This document shows, piece after piece, positions 31,499 to 39,949 of a stretch of DNA of 46,704 bases. The notes under the pieces were generated by a model. The model made no database searches. It was not told the origin of the DNA and saw nothing but the letters and a program-made list of their open reading frames with translations. The translations under genes were made by a program, and so were the position numbers. The stretch is from NCBI GenBank assembly GCA_031415055.1, contig JANOQZ010000037.1:1-46704 (forward strand). The letters run 5' to 3'. Each line of letters begins with the position of its first letter. The stretch's first letter is position 1. This stretch comes from JANMOK01 sp031415055. GTDB taxonomy: Bacteria; Pseudomonadota; Alphaproteobacteria; Rhodobacterales; Rhodobacteraceae.

Positions 31499-33594
31499 TG
31501 ATCCAGAAAACTCCGCAGCTTCCTCGACCTGCTCGGATGCTTCAGCTTCCGCAGCGCCTTTGCTTCGATCTGCCGGATCCGCTCGCGGGTCACCGAGAAC
31601 TGCTGCCCGACTTCTTCCAAAGTATGATCCGTATTCATCCCGATGCCGAACCGCATCCGCAGCACCCGTTCCTCGCGCGGGGTCAAGGACGCCAGCACCC
31701 GGGTGGTGGTGTCTTTCAGGTTGCTTTGGATGGCGCTTTCCAGCGGCAGGACGGCGTTTTTATCCTCGATGAAATCGCCGAGTTGCGAGTCCTCTTCGTC
31801 GCCAATCGGGGTTTCCAGCGAAATCGGTTCCTTGGCGATTTTCATCACCTTGCGGACTTTTTCCAGTGGCATTTGCAGCTTTTCGGCCAGCTCTTCCGGG
31901 GTCGGTTCGCGGCCGATTTCGTGCAGCATTTGTCGGCCGGTGCGGACCAGTTTGTTGATGGTTTCTATCATATGGACCGGGATGCGGATGGTGCGGGCTT
32001 GGTCGGCGATGGAGCGGGTGATCGCCTGCCTGATCCACCACGTGGCATAGGTCGAAAACTTGTAGCCACGGCGGTATTCGAATTTATCGACGGCTTTCAT
32101 CAGGCCGATGTTGCCTTCTTGGATCAAATCCAGAAACTGCAAGCCACGGTTGGTGTATTTCTTGGCGATTGAAATGACCAAACGCAGGTTGGCTTCGACC
32201 ATTTCTTTTTTGGCAAGGCGGGCTTCTTTTTCGCCTTTTTGCACTTGCGAGACGATGCGGCGGAATTCGGCGATATCGACGCCGACGTATTGGCTGATTT
32301 CGCCGATCTCGCCGCGCAACTCGTCAACTTTCAGCCCGTGTTTGTCGAGCAGAACGTCCCAGCCGCGGCCCTTGAGCAGGCCGACGCGATCAAGCCAGCC
32401 GGGTTCAAGTTCGTTGCCGCGATATTCGGCGATGAAATCTTGCCGGTTAATGCGGGCCTGATCGGCCAGTTTCACCATCTGCCCGTCGAGCGACATGATC
32501 TTGCGGTTGATGCCGTAAATCTGGTCGACCAGCGCTTCGATGCGGTTGTTGTGCAGGTGCAGCGAGTTGACCAGCACGACGATTTCCGAGCGCAGGCGTT
32601 GATATTCAAGCTCCTGATTGGACGAGAAACTTTTCTGGTGGCTCATCGCGGCGGACATGCGGTTGTCTTGCATTTCCGACAGCTTGGTATAATCCGAAGC
32701 GATCCGGTCGAGCGTTTCGAGCACCATTGGTTTCAGCGCGGCTTCCATCGCCGCCAACGACAGGTTCTCGGCTTCGTCTTCGGGGTCTTCTTCTTCCTCT
32801 TGCTGAGCAGCAGGTTGATCGACCTCATCGAACGGCACGTAATTGGCATCGTCTTCGTCGTCGTCATCGCCACCGGCCGCGCGGCGGCGTGGGACGGGTT
32901 TTGATTTGACCATCGTTTCCGGCGCAGCCGCAGCCGGTTTGGGCGTTGGAGCGGGCGCAACCGGGGCGACAACGGGAACCGGCATCACCGGCATTTCCTC
33001 ATCGCCTTCCAGCGTGGCACCAAAGGTGGTTTCAAGGTCGATCACATCGCGCAGCATGATGTCTTCGTCGAGCAATTCGTCGCGCCAGATGGTGATGGCC
33101 TGGAAGGTCAGCGGGCTTTCGCACAACCCGCCGATCATGGTGTTGCGGCCGGCCTCGATGCGCTTGGCGATGGCGATTTCGCCTTCGCGGCTGAGCAGTT
33201 CAACCGAACCCATTTCGCGCAGATACATCCGCACCGGGTCGTCGGTGCGGTCCATCGCCTCGCCCGAGGCGGTGGTGGTGACCAGTTCGCGCGAGGTGGA
33301 TGTCGCCTCGTCGTAATCGACTTCGGGGTTTTGTTCGGCGGCTTCGCCTTCTTCGGCGTCTTCGTTTTCGATAACGTTGATGCCCATTTCCGAGAGCATG
33401 GCCATGACGTCTTCGATTTGTTCGGAAGAAACCTGATCGGGCGGCATCACCGAATTCAACTCGTCATAGGTGATATAGCCGCGCGATTTGGCCTGCGCGA
33501 TCATCTTTTTGACCGCGGCTTGGCTCATATCCAGCATGGAGCCTGTGGTTTCGACCGGTTCTTCGGGCTTTTGCTCGGTTTCGGTGGTGGCCAA
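31495..33594 (-). CDS. rpoD: RNA polymerase primary sigma factor RpoD (sigma-70)
   Basis: A 699-aa housekeeping sigma factor. Region 1.1 is at the N-terminus (AVKKMIAQAKSRGYITYDELN), followed by region 1.2 (DDPVRMYLREMGSVELLSREGE) and an acidic, Ala/Pro-rich non-conserved region with the run GGDDDDEDD. Region 2 (NLRLVISIAKKY, DLIQEGNIGLMKAVDKFEY, YATWWIRQAITRSI), region 3 and region 4 (TLEEVGQQFSVTRERIRQIE) complete it. The start is a TTG at 33594 with AAGGAG eight bases upstream; no ATG is better placed. The upstream 95 bp carry a cluster of GANTC repeats. Confidence 0.97.
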   Translation of the reverse strand: MATTETEQKPEEPVETTGSMLDMSQAAVKKMIAQAKSRGYITYDELNSVMPPDQVSSEQIEDVMAMLSEMGINVIENEDAEEGEAAEQNPEVDYDEATSTSRELVTTTASGEAMDRTDDPVRMYLREMGSVELLSREGEIAIAKRIEAGRNTMIGGLCESPLTFQAITIWRDELLDEDIMLRDVIDLETTFGATLEGDEEMPVMPVPVVAPVAPAPTPKPAAAAPETMVKSKPVPRRRAAGGDDDDEDDANYVPFDEVDQPAAQQEEEEDPEDEAENLSLAAMEAALKPMVLETLDRIASDYTKLSEMQDNRMSAAMSHQKSFSSNQELEYQRLRSEIVVLVNSLHLHNNRIEALVDQIYGINRKIMSLDGQMVKLADQARINRQDFIAEYRGNELEPGWLDRVGLLKGRGWDVLLDKHGLKVDELRGEIGEISQYVGVDIAEFRRIVSQVQKGEKEARLAKKEMVEANLRLVISIAKKYTNRGLQFLDLIQEGNIGLMKAVDKFEYRRGYKFSTYATWWIRQAITRSIADQARTIRIPVHMIETINKLVRTGRQMLHEIGREPTPEELAEKLQMPLEKVRKVMKIAKEPISLETPIGDEEDSQLGDFIEDKNAVLPLESAIQSNLKDTTTRVLASLTPREERVLRMRFGIGMNTDHTLEEVGQQFSVTRERIRQIEAKALRKLKHPSRSRKLRSFLDQ

Positions 33595-33623
33595 GGGGAG
33601 CTCCTTAAATCAACTTTAATCGG

Positions 33624-33690
33624 GGCGAATCACCCCGAATCAGAATTTCGGCGAATCAACACGGCGAATCAGTGATTCGCAACCTGATTC
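33624..33690. promoter_or_regulatory. GANTC/iteron-like cluster before rpoD
   Basis: Six GANTC sites at 33627, 33637, 33653, 33666, 33674 and 33686. Three sit in exact copies of GGCGAATCA (33624-33632, 33650-33658, 33663-33671) and one in CCCGAATCA (33634-33642). GCGAATCA-G-TGATTCGC (33664-33680) is a perfect hairpin. GANTC is the CcrM methylation target in alphaproteobacteria. The cluster fills the dnaG-rpoD gap. Confidence 0.6.
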
Positions 33691-35615
33691 TATTTGCGCT
33701 TTTTTACCCAGATTTGCCCATCAATCATGTCTTGAAGGTGGCGAGATCGGGCAATATCGGGGTTATCTTCGGGCTTTTCGCCTTCTGGTTCGGCCCGCAT
33801 GGCTTTGTTTCGTGCCGCACTAGCTTGCCCCAATCGCCACGTGACCCCTTCATCTGCAACCCCCGACAATTCTTCGGCGGCGTCGCGCAGTTCCAAATCC
33901 ATGCCGGTGAGTGCCGATAGCTTCTGCATTTCTTCCAGCAGCGCGGTTTCGGCAAACTCCGCTTCGGCATCGCTTTGGATGTGTTTATTGGCCCGCACAT
34001 GGCCCAATGACATCAATTTGGTCAAAATCGGCTCGCGCATTGTCGGGTCGAATTGAGCATTTAGGGTGTCATGCAATTGGGTCAAGAGGGTCAGGCGAAT
34101 ATCTTCCAAATCGCGGCATGAAAATGTCAGGCGCTCCAAGGCATGTTCGTGCTTTAACGCCAGATTGGGGTGGTTTAGGCAAGCGACAAGGATTACGCTT
34201 TCGCGGATACGCGCGTCGCTGTCTTTGGCCTTTTGTTGTGCCAAAGGCGAAGATCGCGTGCCTTGCGTGGCAGCCTCGGGCAAACGGTTGCGGCCCTTCT
34301 GACGCGGCTGGTTTGGGGCCATTCGCTGCGGCGGGCGGAACAATTCCAACCGTTTGGCTCGAATTGCCGCCTCGTAATGCACGCGAATGCCGGGGTCTTT
34401 GATTTGGTTTATTGCCGCTTTCAAGCTGCGGTCCAAGGCGGCGCGACGTTCTGGCGAATCGAAATTCTGGTCCGCCGTTTCGCGCTGCCACAACAGGTCA
34501 ACCATCGGCCCCGCATCGTCCAGCACCTCTTGCATCGCCTTGGCCCCATAGGCGCGGATCAGATCGTCGGGGTCCTGGCCTTCGGGAAGAATGCAAAAGC
34601 GCAGACCTTTGCCAGCCTCAAGCAGCGGTAAAGCAAGGTCCATCAGCCGAATTGCCGCCTTGATCCCCGGTTTGTCGCCGTCCAAAGCAATCGTCGGTTC
34701 CGGGCAAAGCCGCCAGACCATTTGCAATTGCTGTTCGGTTATCGCGGTGCCCAAAGGCGCAACCGCGTGCTTGAACCCAGCCTGCACCAGCGCAATCACG
34801 TCCATATAGCCTTCGGCAACGATCAGTTTGCCGGTCTTGCCCGACGCCTCTCGTGCCGGGCCAAGATTGTAAAGCGTGCGGCTTTTGTCAAACAATGGCG
34901 TTTCTGGTGAATTGAGATATTTCGCGCCGTCATCCGTCTTCATCGCCCTGCCACCAAAGGCGATACAACGCCCACGAGCATCGCGGATCGGGAACATGAT
35001 GCGGTCGCGGAAGCGGTCATAGGACTGCTTTCCACCTTCCGGCGGTGTGGCCAATCCACATTCGATAATCAGCGCGTCGGGCACCGATTTGCCGCGCAAA
35101 TGGGTCAACAGCCCCGACCATTCGTCTGGCGCATAGCCAATTTCAAACAGGTCCTGCGTTGGTTCCTTCAAACGCCGAGTTTCAAGGTAAGTCCGCGCCG
35201 CCTGCGCTTTGCCGGTCTTCAGTTGCAGGCGGAAAAAACTCACTGCCAATTCCATAACCTTTGCAAGTTCGGTCAAATGGTCGGTTTTTTCACGCTCGCG
35301 CGGGTCGGATGCAGGCATCGGCAAGCCTGCCTCGCGGGCAAAAATTTCAACCGCTTCGATGAACGAGACGTTTTCGCTTTCTTGAATAAAGCCAATAGCG
35401 TCGCCCTTGGCCTGACAGCCAAAACAAAAATAGAATCCCTTGCGATCATCGACATGGAACGAGGCGGTTTTTTCGGAGTGGAACGGGCAGGGTGCCCAAT
35501 AATCGCCCTTGCCGGGGTTTGATTTGCGGGCATCCCACGTGACTTTGCGTCCGGCTATGGTTGATAGCGAGACACGGCTGCGCAGTTCATCCAAGAATCC
35601 GGCCGGAAGTGACAT
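33690..35615 (-). CDS. dnaG: DNA primase
   Basis: Synthesises RNA primers at the replication fork. 641 aa. The CHC2 zinc motif is Cys43, His46, Cys64 and Cys67 (CPFHSEKTASFH and FYFCFGC). The TOPRIM catalytic core shows LIVAEGYMDVIAL and TIALDGDKPGIKAA. The C-terminal third (LVACLNHPNLALKHEHALERL onward) is the helicase-binding region. It lies just upstream of rpoD, the classic macromolecular-synthesis order without rpsU. Confidence 0.97.
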   Translation of the reverse strand: MSLPAGFLDELRSRVSLSTIAGRKVTWDARKSNPGKGDYWAPCPFHSEKTASFHVDDRKGFYFCFGCQAKGDAIGFIQESENVSFIEAVEIFAREAGLPMPASDPREREKTDHLTELAKVMELAVSFFRLQLKTGKAQAARTYLETRRLKEPTQDLFEIGYAPDEWSGLLTHLRGKSVPDALIIECGLATPPEGGKQSYDRFRDRIMFPIRDARGRCIAFGGRAMKTDDGAKYLNSPETPLFDKSRTLYNLGPAREASGKTGKLIVAEGYMDVIALVQAGFKHAVAPLGTAITEQQLQMVWRLCPEPTIALDGDKPGIKAAIRLMDLALPLLEAGKGLRFCILPEGQDPDDLIRAYGAKAMQEVLDDAGPMVDLLWQRETADQNFDSPERRAALDRSLKAAINQIKDPGIRVHYEAAIRAKRLELFRPPQRMAPNQPRQKGRNRLPEAATQGTRSSPLAQQKAKDSDARIRESVILVACLNHPNLALKHEHALERLTFSCRDLEDIRLTLLTQLHDTLNAQFDPTMREPILTKLMSLGHVRANKHIQSDAEAEFAETALLEEMQKLSALTGMDLELRDAAEELSGVADEGVTWRLGQASAARNKAMRAEPEGEKPEDNPDIARSRHLQDMIDGQIWVKKRK

Positions 35616-35682
35616 GGGCGGAATATCGGACTCGAGGTCCGGGAAGGCAAGGGCAGGGAACCTAGAAACGCAGTGATTTCGT

Positions 35683-36156
35683 CTAGGCGGCGGAGAACGT
35701 CAGCGCCACGCCGTTGATGCAATGCCGCATTCCCGTGGGTTCCGGCCCGTCGTTGAAGATGTGGCCAAGGTGTCCGCCACACCGACGGCAATGGCATTCG
35801 GTGCGCACTGACAGCAACGAATTATCTTCCTTTGTCCCAATTGCCCCGTCGATCGCTTGCCAGAAGCTGGGCCAGCCGGTGCCAGAGTCATATTTCGTAG
35901 CGGCGTCATACAATTTCAAATCACAGCCAGCGCAATTGAATGTGCCAGAGCGGTGTTCGTCGAGCAAGGCCGATGTAAATGGCCGCTCGGTGCCCTCGTG
36001 GCGTAGCACGTCAAAGGATTGCGGCGAAAGGATCGCCTGCCATTCTGCTTCCGTTTTTGTAATTTCAAACGTCTCGCCAAATGCTGGAAAGGATACGAAG
36101 GCGACCGATCCGAACATTGCGGCGGACGAACCCAAGAACATGCGACGTGAGATCAT
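35683..36156 (-). CDS. msrB: Peptide-methionine (R)-S-oxide reductase, Tat-exported
   Basis: Reduces methionine-R-sulfoxide in proteins. A 157-aa MsrB with zinc-binding pairs CAGCDL and CRRCGGHLGH, GTGWPSFW, and the catalytic cysteine in GMRHCINGVAL. The N-terminus MISRRMFLGSSAAMFGSVAFVSFPAFG is a twin-arginine signal, so it acts in the periplasm. The start at 36156 places the RR motif at the N-terminus and is preceded by GGGAAGA. It lies 88 bp downstream of the fasciclin gene on the same strand and may be cotranscribed with it, giving an envelope repair role. Confidence 0.93.
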   Translation of the reverse strand: MISRRMFLGSSAAMFGSVAFVSFPAFGETFEITKTEAEWQAILSPQSFDVLRHEGTERPFTSALLDEHRSGTFNCAGCDLKLYDAATKYDSGTGWPSFWQAIDGAIGTKEDNSLLSVRTECHCRRCGGHLGHIFNDGPEPTGMRHCINGVALTFSAA

Positions 36157-36244
36157 TGTCTTCTTCCCTGTTTCAAATGGCCGGATGCGCAAATCCCGCA
36201 CCCGGCTTTAGGTTTACATACTCAAAACCTCAGTAAACTACCCG

Positions 36245-36787
36245 TCACATTTTCGGCAGAAGTACTGCATCAATCACGTGGATGACGCCGTTGGACTGCA
36301 CGACGTCAGCGATGGTCACTTTGGCCACGCCGCCGTTTTCGTCAGTCAAGGTGATCCAATCGCCGTCCATCTGCGCTTTCAGGATGCAGCCGCCCAGCGT
36401 GGTCACATCGTGGGAACCGCCATCATCAGCGATCATGCCGCCAATCGCTTCAGACATCGCATTGGCGCCAACAACGTGGCAGGTCAGAATTTTGGTCAGT
36501 TGGTCTTTGTTTTCCGGTTTCAACAGGGTTTCAACTGTGCCGGCAGGCAAGGCGTCAAAAGCGGCGTTAACCGGGGCAAACACCGTGAACGGGCCTTCGC
36601 CTTGCAGCGTTTCAGCCAAGCCAGCAGCAACAACAGCGGCAACCAGCGTGGTGTGATCGGCGGAGTTCATTGCGTTTTCGACGATGTTTTTCGTCTCGAA
36701 CATATCGGCACCGCCGACCATCGGGTTCATGGCGAAAGCAGCCGAGCCGGCCAAGGTTGCGATCAGAGACAGAGTGATGAGTTTCAT
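36245..36787 (-). CDS. Fasciclin-domain secreted protein
   Basis: A 180-aa exported protein. Signal peptide MKLITLSLIATLAGSAAFA, then one FAS1 domain: NIVENAMNSADHTTLVAAVVAAGLAETLQGEGPFTVFAPVNAAFDALP (H1 box), ILTCHVVGANAM and SNGVIHVIDAVLLPKM (H2 box). FAS1 proteins mediate adhesion or envelope interactions. It lies between an ECF sigma/anti-sigma pair and the exported MsrB, all on the same strand. In mycobacteria SigK-RskA control FAS1 proteins (MPT70/MPT83), a parallel arrangement. Confidence 0.92.
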   Translation of the reverse strand: MKLITLSLIATLAGSAAFAMNPMVGGADMFETKNIVENAMNSADHTTLVAAVVAAGLAETLQGEGPFTVFAPVNAAFDALPAGTVETLLKPENKDQLTKILTCHVVGANAMSEAIGGMIADDGGSHDVTTLGGCILKAQMDGDWITLTDENGGVAKVTIADVVQSNGVIHVIDAVLLPKM

Positions 36788-36901
36788 TTTTTCGTCCTCT
36801 AGGTTGGATTGTGAGAGGAGAAACGGGGTTTTTGGCGTTTAAGTTTCGGGCTGAAACATTTGGTAACGCGGGCGTGAGCCGAATACTTTTCAATGTCGCT
36901 G

Positions 36902-36968
36902 CCCCGGACTTGATCCGGGGTCTCTTTTGACCAACTCGCAAAGAAGGAGGTCCCGGATCACGTCCGGG
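36902..36968. repeat. Pair of GC-rich hairpins
   Basis: CCCCGGA/TCCGGGG (36902-36920, followed by TCTCTTTT on the plus strand) and CCCGGA/TCCGGG (36952-36968). Both belong to the dispersed CCCCGGACTTGATCCGGGG type common in alphaproteobacterial intergenic DNA. Their place after the anti-sigma gene also allows a transcription-end role. Confidence 0.45.
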
Positions 36969-36980
36969 GAAGCGGCAGAA

Positions 36981-37658
36981 CTATATCTCAACCGCCTGTT
37001 CTGCCGCCAACACGTCACCCGTCGGCGCGCCGGTAGGCGAACCACCTGCGGGTTCGTCGCTGATAGCCAATGTGTAGGTGCCGGTGAAATGCGGTCGCAG
37101 GGCGTCGGGCACCAGAAACTCTGATTGGCCGACTGCGGAAACTACACCTAGCGACGCAGGTGGATTGTCGCCTGCAATCACCCATAATTCATAGTCGTGG
37201 TCGGGGTCGGGGTTGCCGGATACGTGGTTGAGTTTCAGCACCGAGGTTCCCCGGTCATAAACTGCAACCAATCGCAAATCCGTGTTTTGGTTGATCAGCG
37301 ATGCGAGTAATTGCGCCGCATCGGGCTGTTGACCAGGCAACACTGTCAAAGCCACCGCTGCAACAATCCCCGCCGCCGCAAGCCCGCGCCACAGCCAAAG
37401 ATTTGACCAGAAGCCACCTTTCGCTTCGGCCCCAAACAATCGCGCGTCAATCGCCGATTTGACCGAGCGCAGTGGATTGGCAGGTCTATAGGCGGCATCC
37501 ATCGGCTCCAACCGCGCCCGCCAAGCTGCCACCAAATCGGCAAAAGCCGGGTCAACAAGCATGCGCCGTTCGCAGGCATTGCGTTCAGCCAAAGACAACG
37601 TGCCCAGCACAAACTCACCGGCCAGCCCATCGTCGCTATGATCAAGTTCGTCGATCAT
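36981..37658 (-). CDS. Anti-sigma factor, RskA/anti-sigma-K type
   Basis: A 225-aa membrane protein. The cytoplasmic N-terminal domain (LAGEFVLGTLSLAERNACERRMLVDPAFADLVAAW) is a sigma-binding helical bundle without the HxxxCxxC zinc motif. One membrane helix (WRGLAAAGIVAAVALTVLPG) and a periplasmic domain (DHDYELWVIAGDNPPASLGVV and TYTLAISDEPAGGSPTGAPTG) match RskA-family C-termini. The ATG at 37658 overlaps the sigma factor stop as ATGA. It should hold the sigma factor inactive until an envelope signal, often through proteolysis. Confidence 0.88.
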   Translation of the reverse strand: MIDELDHSDDGLAGEFVLGTLSLAERNACERRMLVDPAFADLVAAWRARLEPMDAAYRPANPLRSVKSAIDARLFGAEAKGGFWSNLWLWRGLAAAGIVAAVALTVLPGQQPDAAQLLASLINQNTDLRLVAVYDRGTSVLKLNHVSGNPDPDHDYELWVIAGDNPPASLGVVSAVGQSEFLVPDALRPHFTGTYTLAISDEPAGGSPTGAPTGDVLAAEQAVEI

Positions 37659-38194
37659 CGGCTCAAGCACTCCCGCAAACTCAGCAGGCTGCGCCGCAGC
37701 CAGGTTCGCATCGTATTCAGCGGCACGTTGAAGCGCACCGACAATTCCTCATAAGAATACCCATCCACATAGGCCGCCCGGACTGCTGTAGCGCGATCCT
37801 GCTCTAGTTCACCCAGACAAAAATCGATCCGCCGTCCTTCGTCTCGGTTCACGGCACTTGCTTCTGGTCCCATCGCCGGGTCGGGCGTTTCCGCCACGGC
37901 ATCCAGATCGCGCATTGGCGCTTTGCGCGAACGCAGTCGGTCAATCGCGGAATTGCGCGCAATCGACACCAGCCAGGAAATCGCTGAATGCTGTCCCGGT
38001 TGATAACGCTCGGCGTGACGCCAGATTTTCACGAATGTCTCCTGCAAGGCTTCCTCGGCATCAGACCGATTACCAAGGATACGCAGGGTAACCCCAAACA
38101 GTTTCGGCGAGGTGCGCGAATAGAGCGTGTTGAACGCACCCCTGTTGCCCAGAACCAATTGGGCCATCAAATTGTCGAGGTCGTCGCCGCTCAC
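37655..38194 (-). CDS. ECF sigma factor (SigK/RpoE type)
   Basis: A 179-aa group IV sigma factor with only regions 2 and 4. Region 2 is NTLYSRTSPKLFGVTLRILGNRSDAEEALQETFVKIWRHAERY followed by SWLVSIARNSAIDRLRSRK. Region 4 is VRAAYVDGYSYEELSVRFNVPLNTMRTWLRRSLLSLRE. The GTG at 38194 gives the usual N-terminus; an extra upstream reading (to 38248) overlaps the promoter. It is followed by its RskA-like partner with a 4-bp overlap. The likely regulon includes the pair itself and the fasciclin/msrB genes. Confidence 0.9.
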   Translation of the reverse strand: MSGDDLDNLMAQLVLGNRGAFNTLYSRTSPKLFGVTLRILGNRSDAEEALQETFVKIWRHAERYQPGQHSAISWLVSIARNSAIDRLRSRKAPMRDLDAVAETPDPAMGPEASAVNRDEGRRIDFCLGELEQDRATAVRAAYVDGYSYEELSVRFNVPLNTMRTWLRRSLLSLRECLSR

Positions 38195-38286
38195 CGTTTT
38201 GCGCCCTTGCCCATCGCCAAAGCCTAACAACCTGTGACTACAGTGCAACCCCGTTTGTTCGCCGAATCTGATCGACTGCCAAAATC

Positions 38287-38320
38287 TTGCGAGAATCCGG
38301 GTAACGGCGTATTATATAAT
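38287..38320 (+). promoter_or_regulatory. Promoter of the desaturase operon
   Basis: TTGCGA (38287-38292), 17 bp, TATTAT (38310-38315), with a perfect TATAAT overlapping at 38315-38320. It is directed at the desaturase gene and lies in the divergent region shared with the ECF sigma operon. Confidence 0.5.
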
Positions 38321-38360
38321 TGTGACTGCGCTGGCGGTTCACATCTTAACAGGCCTTGAC

Positions 38361-39275
38361 ATGAGTATCCCGACCCAATCGCGTGCCGCCTATGAGTGGC
38401 CAACGCTGTCGCTGATCGTGCAATGTTACACCGCGCTTTTGGTAGCGGTTTTATTGCTGCCGCAGCTCAGCCTTTGGCTGGCGATTCCGGTGTTGATCCT
38501 GTCAATTACACTGCATTCCTCGTTGCAGCACGAAACTGTCCACGGCCATCCGCTGCCGCAGCGTTGGCTGGCGGTGGCGCTGGTCTGGCTGCCAATGGGT
38601 CTGCTGGTGCCATATGAGCGCTTCCGCGACCAGCATCTGGCGCATCATCAGGATACTACGCTTACCGACCCCTATGACGACCCGGAGACCGGATATTTCG
38701 ACCCGCAAATCTGGCAGCAATTGCCGCGTTGGTTGCAGGTGTTGTTGCGTTTTAACAATTCGCTGGCGGGTCGACTGTTGATTGGCCCTGCGATCTCGCA
38801 ATACGCTTTCATCTGGGGCGATTATCGAAATTGGCAAAACGGCCAGCGCGAATTGGCATGGGTCTGGGCACGGCATTTCATTGGCGTTGCGGTGATAATA
38901 ACTTTTGTTGCGAACTATGGAGCCATGCCACTTTGGGCATATTTGGTTGCAGCCTATTTCGGTATGTCGATCCTGAAAATCCGCACCTTTCTTGAACACC
39001 GCGCCCATGAACACGCAGGGGGTCGTACGGTGATCGTGGAAGACGCAGGCCTGTTGTCGTTCCTGTTTCTCAACAACAATTACCACGCCGTTCACCACGC
39101 CCAACCCAGCGTTGCTTGGTACGATCTGCCCCGCACATTTGCCGAAAAGCGCGGGCATTTTCTGGCGAAAAATCAAGGCTATTATTACAAGAATTACGCC
39201 GAGATTTTCCGCGCATTTTTCTTCCATCCCAAAGAACCAGTGCCGCATCCGTTGATGGATAAAGACGGCAAATAA
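38361..39275 (+). CDS. Fatty acid desaturase family protein
   Basis: A 304-aa membrane di-iron enzyme. Several hydrophobic helices (CYTALLVAVLLLPQLSLWLAI and others) carry the histidine boxes HETVHG, HLAHHQDT and HAVHHAQ, the iron ligands of the FA_desaturase superfamily. The ATG at 38361 is preferred, though a GTG at 38322 would add 13 residues. Its stop overlaps the next gene start (TAATG). Members can act on acyl lipids or on carotenoid-like or alkane substrates, so the substrate is open. Confidence 0.82.
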   Translation: MSIPTQSRAAYEWPTLSLIVQCYTALLVAVLLLPQLSLWLAIPVLILSITLHSSLQHETVHGHPLPQRWLAVALVWLPMGLLVPYERFRDQHLAHHQDTTLTDPYDDPETGYFDPQIWQQLPRWLQVLLRFNNSLAGRLLIGPAISQYAFIWGDYRNWQNGQRELAWVWARHFIGVAVIITFVANYGAMPLWAYLVAAYFGMSILKIRTFLEHRAHEHAGGRTVIVEDAGLLSFLFLNNNYHAVHHAQPSVAWYDLPRTFAEKRGHFLAKNQGYYYKNYAEIFRAFFFHPKEPVPHPLMDKDGK

Positions 39276-39949
39276 TGTTCGCAGCTTTGCCAATGTATGA
39301 TTGGCCGGGGGTTCGCGCCGCGACCGATGCGTTCTGGGCGGCAATCCGCGACGAATTTCGGTCAGCAGGTCTGCCAGCACCTGAAACCTTGTCGCGTCCG
39401 TTCGATGATGCCGATTGGCTAAGACCTGACCTAACTTTGGCGCAAACATGCGGCATGCCTTACCGGCTGTGGTTGCTCGATAAAGTGACGCTGCTTGGCG
39501 CAGCGGATTATGGTGTCCAGGGGTGCGCACCGGGATTTTATTGTTCGCATATCGTGGCACGAATAGGCGGCAAACCAGTCGGCAAGGCCGCCGTCAATGC
39601 AATGCATTCCCAATCGGGTTACGCTGTTTTGAACGCCCCAAACCGCTTCATTCTGACTGGTTCGCACGAGGCGTCGATCCTCGCTGTCGCTGAAGGTCAT
39701 GCCGATTATGCCGCGATTGATGCCGTCACCTGGATGCATGCTTGCCGTGAAATGCCCGAAACGCGTGAACTGCAAATCCATTCCTGCACAGAACCCACCC
39801 CCGGATTGCCCTTCATAACCGCCAATCGGGACGCAACTGAAACGATACAGTCGTGCATAGAACGGGCCATTTTGGCCATGCCGAAACACCGCAAAGACGC
39901 GCTGTTCTTGCGCGGGTTTGTCCGGTTCAAACCGGCGAACTACCTCTGA
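39275..39949 (+). CDS. PhnD-like phosphate/phosphonate-binding domain protein, cytoplasmic
   Basis: A 224-aa protein with the periplasmic-binding fold of the PhnD family: ALPMYDWPGVRAATDAFW at the N-terminus, MHSQSGYAVLN (SxSG ligand loop), FILTGSHEASILAVAEGHADYAAIDAVTW and the helical end FLRGF. Unlike true PhnD it has no signal peptide or lipobox, so it should stay in the cytoplasm. It is coupled to the desaturase by a TAATG overlap and ends 10 bp inside the convergent DksA-like gene. Ligand and role are unknown. Confidence 0.72.
   Translation: MFAALPMYDWPGVRAATDAFWAAIRDEFRSAGLPAPETLSRPFDDADWLRPDLTLAQTCGMPYRLWLLDKVTLLGAADYGVQGCAPGFYCSHIVARIGGKPVGKAAVNAMHSQSGYAVLNAPNRFILTGSHEASILAVAEGHADYAAIDAVTWMHACREMPETRELQIHSCTEPTPGLPFITANRDATETIQSCIERAILAMPKHRKDALFLRGFVRFKPANYL

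Noticed and set aside
33624..33690. Replication-origin iterons next to dnaG
   Set aside because: Repeats fit CcrM sites in a short promoter gap; no dnaA boxes, AT-rich unwinding region or rep gene is present.
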